The notes under the pieces were generated by a model that was not told where the DNA came from, did not search any database, and saw only the letters and a program-made list of their open reading frames with translations. This document shows, in pieces, positions 26,561 through 34,893 of a stretch of 64,000 nt of DNA; the stretch's first letter is position 1, and each line of letters opens with the position of its first letter. Position numbers and translations under genes: made by a program. The stretch is from Ureibacillus thermophilus (lineage in GTDB: Bacteria > Bacillota > Bacilli > Bacillales_A > Planococcaceae), in the NCBI RefSeq assembly GCF_042657185.1, contig NZ_JBHSNN010000087.1, one strand, 5' to 3'.

Positions 26561-26588
26561 AGTATACTATTTTAATTGGATAAATCAA
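26561..26588 (-). promoter_or_regulatory. Candidate sigma-A promoter of cysH-sat-cysC
   Basis: On the leftward strand: -35 TTGATT (26588-26583), 16-base spacer, -10 TATACT (26566-26561), giving a leader of about 105 bases. Confidence 0.7.
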
Positions 26589-26627
26589 TATTAAAATCCG
26601 ATTTTATAAAATTTTTTAAAAACCTTG

Positions 26628-26656
26628 TTGACTTATCGGAAAAATTGGATTATTGT
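26628..26656 (+). promoter_or_regulatory. Candidate sigma-A promoter of sbp-cysTWA
   Basis: -35 TTGACT (26628-26633), 17-base spacer, -10 TATTGT (26651-26656). It is divergent from the cysH promoter; start sites are about 110 bases apart. Confidence 0.7.
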
Positions 26657-26669
26657 ATGAAACAAAGAA

Positions 26670-26752
26670 TAACACTTTTTAAGTGTAACCAATCAGACAA
26701 ACTGAAGGTTGCCTGCATGGACCCTTGGAATGGGGAAATGGTGGGCAACCTT
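26670..26752 (+). promoter_or_regulatory. Structured leader upstream of the sulfate transporter operon
   Basis: A small hairpin (ACACT / AGTGT, about 26671-26685) is followed by a 9-bp stem AAGGTTGCC (26705-26713) / GGCAACCTT (26744-26752). The latter encloses a 30-base loop with a possible inner CCC/GGG stem. The segment is in the untranslated leader, about 20 bases before the ribosome binding site of sbp. I do not recognise it as a known riboswitch class. Confidence 0.5.
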
Positions 26753-26786
26753 CTATTTTATTTAAAAGAATAAAGGAGAGATGGGA

Positions 26787-27863
26787 ATGAAAAAGAAAAA
26801 AAGACTACTATTATTTTTTGGAATTATTTCACTTTTATTGCTTTTGACAGCTTGCGGAAAAGAAGAGTCAAGCAGCAATGAATCATCAAACAACGCGGGT
26901 GAAAACAAAACGACAGAAACTTCAGAAGCAAAAAAAACAGTAGAATTATTAAATGTTTCTTATGACCCAACACGGGAATTATATGAAGAATTCAACAAAG
27001 CTTTCGCAGCTCATTGGAAAGAAGAAACTGGCCAAGAAGTGACAATCCAGCAATCCCATGGAGGATCTGGCAAACAAGCGAGATCCGTTATCGATGGTAT
27101 TGAGGCGGACGTTGTAACGCTTGCTTTAGCCTATGACATCGATGAAATTGCATTAACGCGCCAATTATTAAATGAAGATTGGCAAAAAGAATTTGAATAC
27201 AATTCTTCTCCATATACTTCTACAATTGTTTTCTTAGTGCGCAAAGGCAATCCTAAAAATATTAAAGACTGGGATGACTTAACGAAAAAAGGTATTTCAG
27301 TGATTACGCCAAACCCAAAAACAAGTGGCGGTGCCCGTTGGAATTACTTAGCGGCATGGGCGTTCGCAAGCAGAAAATATAACGGCGATGAAGCAAAAAT
27401 TAAACAATTTATGAAAGATTTATATAGCAATGTAGAAGTGTTGGATTCAGGAGCCCGCGGTTCTACAACAACATTTGTGGAACGTGGCATTGGCGATGTG
27501 TTGATTGCTTGGGAAAATGAAGCGTTTCTATCCCTCAAAGAATTTGGCGAAGATGAATTTGAAATCGTGACGCCTTCTTTAAGTATACTAGCAGAGCCTC
27601 CAGTGGCTATTGTAGATAAAATCGTTGATAAAAAAGGAACTCGAGAAGTGGCAGAAGCATACTTGAAATATTTATACAGCGATGAAGGCCAAGAAATTGC
27701 AGCGAAAAACTTCTACCGTCCACGCAATGAAAAAGTGCTAGAAAAATATAAAGACCAATTCAAAGATTTAGAGTTAGTGACAGTAGAAGAGTTTGGCGGC
27801 TGGCAAGAAGCGCAAAAAACGCATTTTGCAGATGGCGGTACATTTGATGAAATTTATCAATAA
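26787..27863 (+). CDS. sbp: Sulfate-binding lipoprotein
   Basis: Periplasmic-type sulfate/thiosulfate-binding protein of 358 residues, anchored as a lipoprotein (lipobox LLTAC after the signal segment, then a Ser/Asn/Glu-rich linker). Family motifs include NVSYDPTRELYEEFNKAF, QSHGGSGKQARSVIDG and GGARWNYLAAW. ATG at 26787 is preferred over 26781 because AAGGAG lies 8 bases upstream of it. First gene of the sbp-cysT-cysW-cysA operon. Confidence 0.94.
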   Translation: MKKKKRLLLFFGIISLLLLLTACGKEESSSNESSNNAGENKTTETSEAKKTVELLNVSYDPTRELYEEFNKAFAAHWKEETGQEVTIQQSHGGSGKQARSVIDGIEADVVTLALAYDIDEIALTRQLLNEDWQKEFEYNSSPYTSTIVFLVRKGNPKNIKDWDDLTKKGISVITPNPKTSGGARWNYLAAWAFASRKYNGDEAKIKQFMKDLYSNVEVLDSGARGSTTTFVERGIGDVLIAWENEAFLSLKEFGEDEFEIVTPSLSILAEPPVAIVDKIVDKKGTREVAEAYLKYLYSDEGQEIAAKNFYRPRNEKVLEKYKDQFKDLELVTVEEFGGWQEAQKTHFADGGTFDEIYQ

Positions 27864-27881
27864 TTGAAAGCTTGAGACCAT

Positions 27882-27915
27882 CAGCATAAAGGAACATTTT
27901 ATTTCCTTTATGCTG
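27882..27915 (+). promoter_or_regulatory. Intercistronic hairpin between sbp and cysT
   Basis: Perfect 12-bp stem CAGCATAAAGGA / TCCTTTATGCTG with a 10-base loop and no T-run after it. It probably stabilises the upstream sbp message or attenuates transcription into the permease genes, as seen at other binding-protein genes. Confidence 0.7.
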
Positions 27916-27944
27916 GATCTTCATATTAAATGGAGTGATTTTTA

Positions 27945-28778
27945 GTGGAATTCACATTAAAAAGAAAGAAAAGGAATACCATCATTCCTGGATTTTCCCT
28001 TACCCTCGGCTATGCGTTGCTTTATTTAAGCATCATTGTACTATTGCCTTTAGCGATGATTGTTGTGAATACCCTCTCCCTTAGCTGGAGTGAATTTATC
28101 GGAATCATTACGCATCCTCGTGCAGTAGCTTCATATAAATTGAGTTTCTGTAGCGCCTTTATTGCTGGGCTTATTAACGTGCTTTTTGGAACGATTATTG
28201 CGTGGGTGCTAATCCGCTACGATTTTCCGGGAAAAAAAATAATCGATGGACTTGTGGATTTGCCCTTTGCATTGCCAACCGCGGTAGCAGGGATTGCCCT
28301 TACCACTCTTTATGCCCCAAACGGCTGGATTGGGCAATTTTTTGATTTTAAAATTTCCTATACACCTCTTGGAATCGTGATTGCCCTGACTTTTATTGGG
28401 CTGCCCTTTGTTGTTCGGACGGTGCAGCCGATCTTGCAAAATTTGAGCAGGGAAGTTGAGGAAGCTTCCGCAAGCCTTGGGGCGAATCGATTCCAAACTT
28501 TAGTAAAAGTCATTTTGCCTGAGTTGTATCCGGCGATGATTACCGGATTTTCATTAGCCTTTTCTCGGGCGCTCGGAGAATATGGTTCGGTTGTGTTTAT
28601 TGCAGGGAATATGCCGATGAAAACGGAAATTACTCCGCTCATTATAATGACAAAGCTTGAACAATACGATTACGTCGGGGCTACAGCCATTGCTGTTGTC
28701 ATGCTTGTCGGTTCCTTTGTGGCCTTGTTGATTATTAATTTTATTCAATGGAGAATAAATCGAAAATTTAATTATTAG
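27945..28778 (+). CDS. cysT: Sulfate ABC transporter permease CysT (CysU)
   Basis: Membrane subunit of 277 residues with about six transmembrane segments. The coupling motif EEASASLGANRFQTLVKVILPEL and the sulfate-permease GEYGSVVFIAGN stretch are present. GTG at 27945 follows GGAGTG. Pairs with CysW. Confidence 0.94.
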   Translation: MEFTLKRKKRNTIIPGFSLTLGYALLYLSIIVLLPLAMIVVNTLSLSWSEFIGIITHPRAVASYKLSFCSAFIAGLINVLFGTIIAWVLIRYDFPGKKIIDGLVDLPFALPTAVAGIALTTLYAPNGWIGQFFDFKISYTPLGIVIALTFIGLPFVVRTVQPILQNLSREVEEASASLGANRFQTLVKVILPELYPAMITGFSLAFSRALGEYGSVVFIAGNMPMKTEITPLIIMTKLEQYDYVGATAIAVVMLVGSFVALLIINFIQWRINRKFNY

Positions 28779-28794
28779 GAAGGAGGGTCATTGA

Positions 28795-29667
28795 ATGACG
28801 AAACCGTTGGATGTGGAGCGAGCAGTGCCTGTTGTGAAGAAAGCGGTGAATCCTTATCCTTTGAAGGAATCGGCGATTGTGAAATGGTCGCTTATTACGG
28901 TTGCATTGCTTTATATTAGCCTTTTTTTAATTCTTCCTCTGATTTCAATTTTTGTGACGGCCTTTGAAAAGGGGTGGAATACGTATGTGGCGTCCATTGT
29001 AGACCCGCATGCCCTTGCCGCCATTAAACTGACCATTACCGTTGCACTGATTGTAGTGCCGCTTAATGCGATTTTTGGGATTGCTGCAGCTTGGGCGATT
29101 ACGAAATTTTCCTTTAGGGGAAAAAATCTTTTCATTACTTTGATCGACTTGCCCTTTGCCGTCTCCCCCGTTATTGCAGGGTTGATTTTTATTTTGCTTT
29201 TTGGCGCACAAGGTTTATTCGGCGATTGGCTCTTTGAACACGATATAAAAATCGTCTTTGCCTTGCCCGGAATTATCCTTGCCACATTATTCGTCACTTT
29301 CCCTTTTGTTGCACGGGAATTAATTCCTTTAATGCAGACCCAAGGGATTACGGAAGAAGAAGCGTCCATCTCATTGGGTGCAGGCGGATGGAAAACCTTT
29401 TTCTATGTGACGCTGCCAAATATTAAATGGGGATTATTGTACGGCTTGATTTTGTGCAATACCCGTGCAATCGGCGAATTTGGCGCTGTATCTGTTGTTT
29501 CGGGGCATATCCGCGGGCAGACGAACACAATGCCGCTACATATTGAAATTTTGTATAACGAATATCAATTTACTGCGGCTTTTGCCGTTGCCTCATTAAT
29601 GTCCATATTGGCCATTATTACCATTATCATAAAACACATAATTACTTGGAAAGCAAAAGAAGTTTAG
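28795..29667 (+). CDS. cysW: Sulfate ABC transporter permease CysW
   Basis: Second membrane subunit, 290 residues, with an N-terminal cytoplasmic stretch and about six transmembrane segments. Motifs EEEASISLGAGGWKTFFYVTLP and IGEFGAVSVVSGHIRGQTNTMP are typical of CysW. AAGGAGGG lies before ATG, 16 bases after cysT. Confidence 0.95.
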   Translation: MTKPLDVERAVPVVKKAVNPYPLKESAIVKWSLITVALLYISLFLILPLISIFVTAFEKGWNTYVASIVDPHALAAIKLTITVALIVVPLNAIFGIAAAWAITKFSFRGKNLFITLIDLPFAVSPVIAGLIFILLFGAQGLFGDWLFEHDIKIVFALPGIILATLFVTFPFVARELIPLMQTQGITEEEASISLGAGGWKTFFYVTLPNIKWGLLYGLILCNTRAIGEFGAVSVVSGHIRGQTNTMPLHIEILYNEYQFTAAFAVASLMSILAIITIIIKHIITWKAKEV

Positions 29668-29677
29668 GGGGATTATT

Positions 29678-30748
29678 ATGGGGATTCAAATTCAAAATGT
29701 ATCTAAGTCCTTTGGTTCATTTCAAGCATTGAAAGATATTTCCGTTGATATAAAATCCGGCGAGTTGATTGCACTTTTAGGTCCTTCCGGATCTGGCAAA
29801 ACGACGCTTCTCCGCATTCTTGCAGGGCTTGAGGGGCTTGATGAAGGAGCGATTTTATTTGACGGTGAAAATATCACCAATGTCAGCCCAAAAGAGCGAA
29901 AAGTCGGTTTTGTGTTCCAACATTATGCTTTATTTCGGCATATGACGGTATTTGAAAATGTGGCCTATGGGTTGAAAGTTCGTCCAAGAAAAACACGGCC
30001 ATCGAAACAAGAAATTGAGAAAAAAGTAAACGATTTATTGAAGCTGGTGAAACTGGAAAATTTCCAAGACCGCTATCCATCCCAGCTTTCTGGGGGCCAG
30101 CGCCAGCGTGTTGCATTGGCTAGAGCCCTTGCGGTGGAGCCAAAAGTGCTTCTTTTAGATGAACCTTTTGGCGCATTGGATGCGAAAGTTCGGAAAGAGC
30201 TGAGAAGATGGCTTCGACAGCTGCATAATGAGTTTCATGTGACGAGCATTTTTGTAACCCACGACCAAGAGGAAGCCCTTGATGTGGCAGACCGCATCAT
30301 TGTAATGAACAACGGGAAAATTGAACAAATCGGCACGCCGGATGAAGTGTATGAAAATCCAAGAACACCTTTCGTATATGATTTCTTGGGAAATGTGAAC
30401 ATCTTTAGAGGTCGCTTGCATAATGGCAAGCTGCAGCAAGGGCAATTTGAAATTAACGCCCCTCATTATTTAGATTCCCATGATGAAGCAGTTGGATACG
30501 TCCGCCCACATGACATCCAAATTGAGAAGGAGCAAGTGAATCATGAAACGGTGGCTGCAAAAATCACCTTCGTCCATATCGTCGGCCCGACTGCAAGAAT
30601 TGAATTGCAAAGGGAAGATACCGGCGAATATTTAGAGGCGGAATTGCCAAAAGAACAATATAAAGCTTTAAATATCAAAAAAGACGACATTGTTTATGTG
30701 CGTCCTAAGCAATTAAAAGTGTTTATTCCTGAAGATTTCTCCATCTAA
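29678..30748 (+). CDS. cysA: Sulfate ABC transporter ATP-binding protein CysA
   Basis: ATPase of 356 residues: Walker A GPSGSGKTT, signature LSGGQRQRVALARAL, Walker B VLLLDEPFGALD, and VTHDQEEALDVADR. The C-terminal regulatory (TOBE-like) domain contains VGYVRPHDIQI. It completes the sulfate importer that feeds the divergent cysH-sat-cysC pathway. A terminator follows. Confidence 0.96.
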   Translation: MGIQIQNVSKSFGSFQALKDISVDIKSGELIALLGPSGSGKTTLLRILAGLEGLDEGAILFDGENITNVSPKERKVGFVFQHYALFRHMTVFENVAYGLKVRPRKTRPSKQEIEKKVNDLLKLVKLENFQDRYPSQLSGGQRQRVALARALAVEPKVLLLDEPFGALDAKVRKELRRWLRQLHNEFHVTSIFVTHDQEEALDVADRIIVMNNGKIEQIGTPDEVYENPRTPFVYDFLGNVNIFRGRLHNGKLQQGQFEINAPHYLDSHDEAVGYVRPHDIQIEKEQVNHETVAAKITFVHIVGPTARIELQREDTGEYLEAELPKEQYKALNIKKDDIVYVRPKQLKVFIPEDFSI

Positions 30749-30794
30749 ATGATGCTAAATTGCTTCCCTTATTGTTTATATAGATTTTCCCCCG

Positions 30795-30832
30795 AAAAGT
30801 TCGATTCCCCTATTGCGGAATCGAACTTTTTT
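30795..30832 (+). terminator. Rho-independent terminator after cysA
   Basis: 14-bp stem AAAAGTTCGATTCC / GGAATCGAACTTTT with an 8-base loop, ending in T-run. Confidence 0.92.
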
Positions 30833-30886
30833 GTATAATCGTTTATACTTTTATAGAGAAAAATGCGATAAAATGGAGAGGAAAAC

Positions 30887-31741
30887 ATGATCAAAATTGG
30901 CCTAACTGGATGGGGGGACCATCCTTCGCTATATAGGGAAAATGCTGCGAAGAAGGATAAACTTTTTGATTACAGCGCTCATTTTCCAATTGTGGAAGTA
31001 GATACATCCTTTTACGCCATTCCAACGCTGAAGAATATTGAAAAATGGGCGGAAGAAACACCGGACACTTTTCAATTTATTGTGAAAGCCTACCAAGGAA
31101 TCACAGGCCATCAAAGGGATGAGCTTCCATACGAAACAAAACAGGAGATGTTTAATGCCTTTCGGAAGTGTGCCGATGCTTTTAACAAATTCAATAAATT
31201 AGCTATGGTGCTAGTGCAATTTCCGCCATGGTTTGATTGTACTTCTCAAAACGTCAAATATATTTTGTATGTGAAGCAGCAATTGGAAGGGTTGCCAATC
31301 GCCGTGGAATTTCGCAACCAAACATGGTATCAGCAAGGAAGAGATGAGGCGACAATTCAATTTTTAAAAGATCAGGGCCTCATTCATACCGTTTGTGATG
31401 AACCGCAAGCTGGTGTTGGTTCGGTGCCTTTTGTTCCGAAAGCAACGGATAAAAAAGTGCTTGTGCGCCTTCATGGGAGAAATGTGTATGGATGGCGAAA
31501 TAACGGGGCTCCTAATTGGCGGGAAGTGCGCTTTTTATATGATTACAATCGAAAAGAGTTGGAAGAATTGGCAAGGCACCTAAAAGAATTAGAAGCGGAT
31601 GCGGAAGAAGTGTATGTCCTTTTTAACAATAATTCGGGACATCATGCCGCCAAGAATGCAAAAATGCTTCAAGAAATATTAAATATTCAATATGAAGGGC
31701 TTGCACCGAAGCAATTAAATCTTTTTGAAGGGGAATTTTAA
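30887..31741 (+). CDS. yunF: DUF72 family protein YunF
   Basis: DUF72 protein of 284 residues with a TIM-barrel-like pattern: start KIGLTGWGDH, VEVDTSFYAIP, FQFIVKAYQGITGH and AVEFRNQTWY. No enzymatic function is firmly known for the family. GGAGAGG lies before ATG. Its TAA shares a base with the ATG of yunE. The order yunF-yunE-yunD-(yunB) matches the B. subtilis yun locus. Confidence 0.9.
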   Translation: MIKIGLTGWGDHPSLYRENAAKKDKLFDYSAHFPIVEVDTSFYAIPTLKNIEKWAEETPDTFQFIVKAYQGITGHQRDELPYETKQEMFNAFRKCADAFNKFNKLAMVLVQFPPWFDCTSQNVKYILYVKQQLEGLPIAVEFRNQTWYQQGRDEATIQFLKDQGLIHTVCDEPQAGVGSVPFVPKATDKKVLVRLHGRNVYGWRNNGAPNWREVRFLYDYNRKELEELARHLKELEADAEEVYVLFNNNSGHHAAKNAKMLQEILNIQYEGLAPKQLNLFEGEF

Positions 31742-32562
31742 TGGAAAATGTGCTTCTTGCAATCATTGCGCTTTGTGCTGGAATCCTTGGCTCTCTCGTT
31801 GGTTTAGGGGGAGGAGTAATATTAATTCCGGCAACGCTGTATTTTGGGGTTACGTTAGGCTTATTCCCTGACATCACGCCTCAGCGAGTGGTCGGTCTAT
31901 CTGTTGTGATGATGATTTTTACCGGCCTTTCATCCACTATTTCCTATATGAAATCAAAGCAAGTGGATTTTTTTAGCGGCTGGATTTTTTTTATCGGCAG
32001 TGCGCCTGGTGCAATTTTAGGGGCTTGGCTCAATAAAGGGCTAAATATCGATTCATTTAATTTATATTTCGGTATTTTATTAATCGTCTTGTCCGCATTA
32101 TTATTTGTTCGGGATCGATTAAAGCCGATTCATTGGTTCCTTGAACATGGCATGAAGCGAAGTTTTACCGACCGCCAAGGCCAGACTTTTGAATATGGCT
32201 ATCCAATCTGGTTTGCGGTATGCTTTACTTTTTTTGTCGGCATGCTTTCAGGGTTGTTTGGCATTGGAGGCGGTTCTTTAATCGTTCCGGCCATGGTGCT
32301 TTTATTCCGTTTTCCGCCCCATGTTGCCGTTGCCACATCGATGTTTTTGGTGTTTTTAACATCCATCATTAATTCCATGAGCCATATCTATTTAGGAAAT
32401 GTTCCTTGGCATTATACCGTTCCGGTGATTGTGGGGGCTTATATGGGAGCGAAATTGGGAGCGGCTTTAAACAAACGGATGAAATCCAAAACGGTTGTTC
32501 TCGTATTGCAAATCGTTATGGTGTTGATCGGGATCCGTTCTATAATAGAAGGGCTAGTTTAA
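31741..32562 (+). CDS. yunE: TauE/SafE family membrane permease YunE
   Basis: Membrane protein of 273 residues with about eight hydrophobic segments in two repeats, each with the family's Gly-rich motif (GSLVGLGGGVILIPA and GLFGIGGGSLIVPA). TauE/SafE proteins move sulfonates, sulfite or related anions; this is family knowledge and the substrate here is unknown. It overlaps the yunF stop by one base. Confidence 0.91.
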   Translation: MENVLLAIIALCAGILGSLVGLGGGVILIPATLYFGVTLGLFPDITPQRVVGLSVVMMIFTGLSSTISYMKSKQVDFFSGWIFFIGSAPGAILGAWLNKGLNIDSFNLYFGILLIVLSALLFVRDRLKPIHWFLEHGMKRSFTDRQGQTFEYGYPIWFAVCFTFFVGMLSGLFGIGGGSLIVPAMVLLFRFPPHVAVATSMFLVFLTSIINSMSHIYLGNVPWHYTVPVIVGAYMGAKLGAALNKRMKSKTVVLVLQIVMVLIGIRSIIEGLV

Positions 32563-32583
32563 TGTTGAGAGATGGTGAGCAGT

Positions 32584-33945
32584 TTGCTTGAAACAATTCA
32601 TTTTTATCATACCAATGACATACATAGCCATTTCGAATATTGGCTGCGTTCGCAATATTTTATTCGAAATGAGCGGCTAAGTTTTGCCAAAAAGGGGGAG
32701 CCTAGTTTTTTATTCGATTTGGGCGACCATTTGGACCGTTCTAACATTTATACGGAAGCAACGCTCGGTTTAGGAAATGTGAGGCTGTTGAATGAAGCGG
32801 GGTACGATGTGGTGACCATCGGCAATAATGAAGGCATCACCCTTGCCTTCGAAGAGCTTTTTCATTTATATGATGAAGCAAATTTTGAAGTGGTTGTTGC
32901 CAATTTGAAGGCTGAGAGCGGCGAGAATCCGAAATGGCTAAAGCCTTATACAATTTTAAGGACAAAACATGGCACAAAAATTGGCGTGATTGGTGCAACC
33001 GCCTTTTATGAACTGTTTTATAAAGAGCTTCATTGGGATATTACCGAACCGAGAAAAGAGATTTTATCCCTTGCGAAAAAATTGAGAAAAGAAGTGGATA
33101 TTTTGCTGTGCCTTTCCCATTTGGGCATTACAGAGGATGAATTATTGGCGCAGGAATGCCCGGAATTGGATGTGATTTTTGGCGCCCACACCCATCATTT
33201 TTTAGAAGAAGGGAAAATGGTGAACGGGGTGCTTCTTACAGGCTGCGGCAAATTCGGAGCTTATACAGGGCATTTGAAAATTCAGTTTGATCATAAAAAT
33301 CGGGAAATTGTCTGCAAAGAAGAATTTGTGATTGATAATGCACTGCTGCCGGAAATCGAGGGGGAAGTGGAATTTCTTGAACAACTGTCCAAAACAGGCA
33401 AAGAGCTAATGGGGGAAACGCTTTTTCAAACGACAAAAAGCTACAATAAAGAATGGTTCCATCATTCCCAGATTTCAAGGCTCTTTGCAAAAGCCATATT
33501 GGAACATACCGGCGCTGATTGTGCGATGTTCAATGCTGGCATCTTTTTGGACGGTTTGAAAAAGGGGAATATCACCCGATATGATATTCATCGGATTTTG
33601 CCCCACCCTATCAATTTATGTGTAGTGGAGTTGACAGGTCGCCAGCTGAAAGAAGTGTATTTGCAAGCAAAAAACGAAGAGTGGTCCCAGCTGGAATTGA
33701 AGGGGCTGGGATTTAGAGGATTAATTTTTGGAAAGATTTTAACCTATGATTTTTCCGTCAATAAAAACCGCGAATTGGTTGTGCGGGGGGAAGTCTGCGA
33801 TTTAAATAAAACTTATCAATTAGTAACCCTCGATCTCTTTACCTTTGGCTATTTTTTTCCAAACTTCAAATATGCCAAAAAGAAATATTATTTGCCATAT
33901 TTTCTGAGGGATGTGTTCATTGAATATTGCAAACGCCATTTCTAG
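32584..33945 (+). CDS. yunD: Bifunctional-type metallophosphatase / 5'-nucleotidase YunD
   Basis: Calcineurin-like phosphoesterase of 453 residues with a C-terminal 5'-nucleotidase domain. Metal motifs are HTNDIHSH, DLGDHLDR, GNNEG (the usual GNHE position carries Asn instead of His), LSHLG and GAHTHH. There is no signal peptide, so it is cytoplasmic. TTG at 32584 gives the start LETIHFYHTND, matching the homolog, with GGTGAG just upstream; in-frame ATG 32572 is an alternative. Confidence 0.87.
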   Translation: MLETIHFYHTNDIHSHFEYWLRSQYFIRNERLSFAKKGEPSFLFDLGDHLDRSNIYTEATLGLGNVRLLNEAGYDVVTIGNNEGITLAFEELFHLYDEANFEVVVANLKAESGENPKWLKPYTILRTKHGTKIGVIGATAFYELFYKELHWDITEPRKEILSLAKKLRKEVDILLCLSHLGITEDELLAQECPELDVIFGAHTHHFLEEGKMVNGVLLTGCGKFGAYTGHLKIQFDHKNREIVCKEEFVIDNALLPEIEGEVEFLEQLSKTGKELMGETLFQTTKSYNKEWFHHSQISRLFAKAILEHTGADCAMFNAGIFLDGLKKGNITRYDIHRILPHPINLCVVELTGRQLKEVYLQAKNEEWSQLELKGLGFRGLIFGKILTYDFSVNKNRELVVRGEVCDLNKTYQLVTLDLFTFGYFFPNFKYAKKKYYLPYFLRDVFIEYCKRHF

Positions 33946-33965
33946 AATTCATGCTTAGAATAGTC

Positions 33966-34007
33966 ATCTCCTCCTAGTCATAAAATTTGCTAGGAGGAGA
34001 TTTTTTG
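33966..34007 (+). terminator. Terminator hairpin that also covers the yunB ribosome binding site
   Basis: 12-bp stem ATCTCCTCCTAG (33966-33977) / CTAGGAGGAGAT (33990-34001), then TTTTTT. The right arm contains the AGGAGG used by yunB. It ends yunD transcripts and would hide the yunB site in read-through message. Confidence 0.85.
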
Positions 34008-34784
34008 TTTTACCGAAAACCTCAAAGAATGATGGTCAGGTCGCCGAAAAAAAGAAGAAAAGGCGCGAACCGATTTGCTTTATTTCTCATGAGTTTCGTG
34101 GTGGCAGTGGTATTATTTTTATATTTTTTAAATTCTCGATTAATGCCTATTTACTTAGATTATGCGGAAGTGCAAACCCGTAAAATTGCGTCGAGCGTCG
34201 TCAGCAAAGCGGTGAATGCCAGAACCTCCAGCGTCTTAGACATTAATGAAATCATTGAAGATTTGCCTACAGAATCCGATTATATGTTGACGACGAAATT
34301 TAATACGGAAATTATTAACCAAGTTCGGGCAGAAACAACCGCCCTTGTGAAGGAACATCTGGAAATGGCTGAAAAGGGAGATTTATCTCAGCTTCCGGAT
34401 TTAGATAATATAGAGTATGATGTGTCGGAAATTCAAAAAGGGGATGGCATCGTTTTTCTTGTTCCCCTTGCTGAAGCCTTAAATCTTCCTTTGCTCGGAA
34501 ACTTAGGGCCAAAAGTGCCGATTCGCTTCCACATCATTGGAAATGTGACAAGCGATGTTTCCACTAAGATTACAGAGTTTGGAATTAATAATGCCCTTGT
34601 AGAAATCAGCATTAATTTTAAAGTGAATGTTCAAATTATTGTTCCTTTTGCCAGCAAAACGACAACGGTGGAGCAAACCATCCCAGTAGCTATTGGGCTG
34701 ACAAGAAGCCAAGTGCCGAATATTTATACAAACGGTGGAGATGGAGCACAGCCTTCTGTAGAAGTGCCGGTTCCATATGAATAA
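34005..34784 (+). CDS. yunB: Sporulation protein YunB
   Basis: Protein of about 259 residues with a basic N-terminus, one transmembrane segment (LFLMSFVVAVVLFLYFL) and an outside domain. It matches the sporulation protein YunB, known in Bacillus as needed for efficient spore formation. TTG at 34005 with AGGAGGAG upstream is the likely start. That ribosome binding site is inside the preceding terminator hairpin, so expression may depend on its opening. It supports a spore-forming host. Confidence 0.86.
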   Translation: MFYRKPQRMMVRSPKKRRKGANRFALFLMSFVVAVVLFLYFLNSRLMPIYLDYAEVQTRKIASSVVSKAVNARTSSVLDINEIIEDLPTESDYMLTTKFNTEIINQVRAETTALVKEHLEMAEKGDLSQLPDLDNIEYDVSEIQKGDGIVFLVPLAEALNLPLLGNLGPKVPIRFHIIGNVTSDVSTKITEFGINNALVEISINFKVNVQIIVPFASKTTTVEQTIPVAIGLTRSQVPNIYTNGGDGAQPSVEVPVPYE

Positions 34785-34818
34785 TAAGAATTTTTTCTCG
34801 GACTTGCGATATTGTCAG

Positions 34819-34847
34819 TTGTTGCAAAAGCGTTATCATGTTATATT
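34819..34847 (+). promoter_or_regulatory. Candidate lipA promoter with a cre-like spacer
   Basis: -35 TTGTTG (34819-34824), 17-base spacer, -10 TATATT (34842-34847). The spacer has CAAAAGCGTTATCA (34825-34838), which matches the CcpA cre consensus at about 12 of 14 positions. Confidence 0.45.
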
Positions 34848-34893
34848 GACAAGTAGATGTAACTTTTTTCTGAATCGATAGGGGCTGATACGA

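Noticed and set aside
26576..26773. 65-codon rightward frame in the sbp leader
   Set aside because: Starts with TTG without a ribosome binding site, overlaps the promoter and the structured leader, and matches no known protein.
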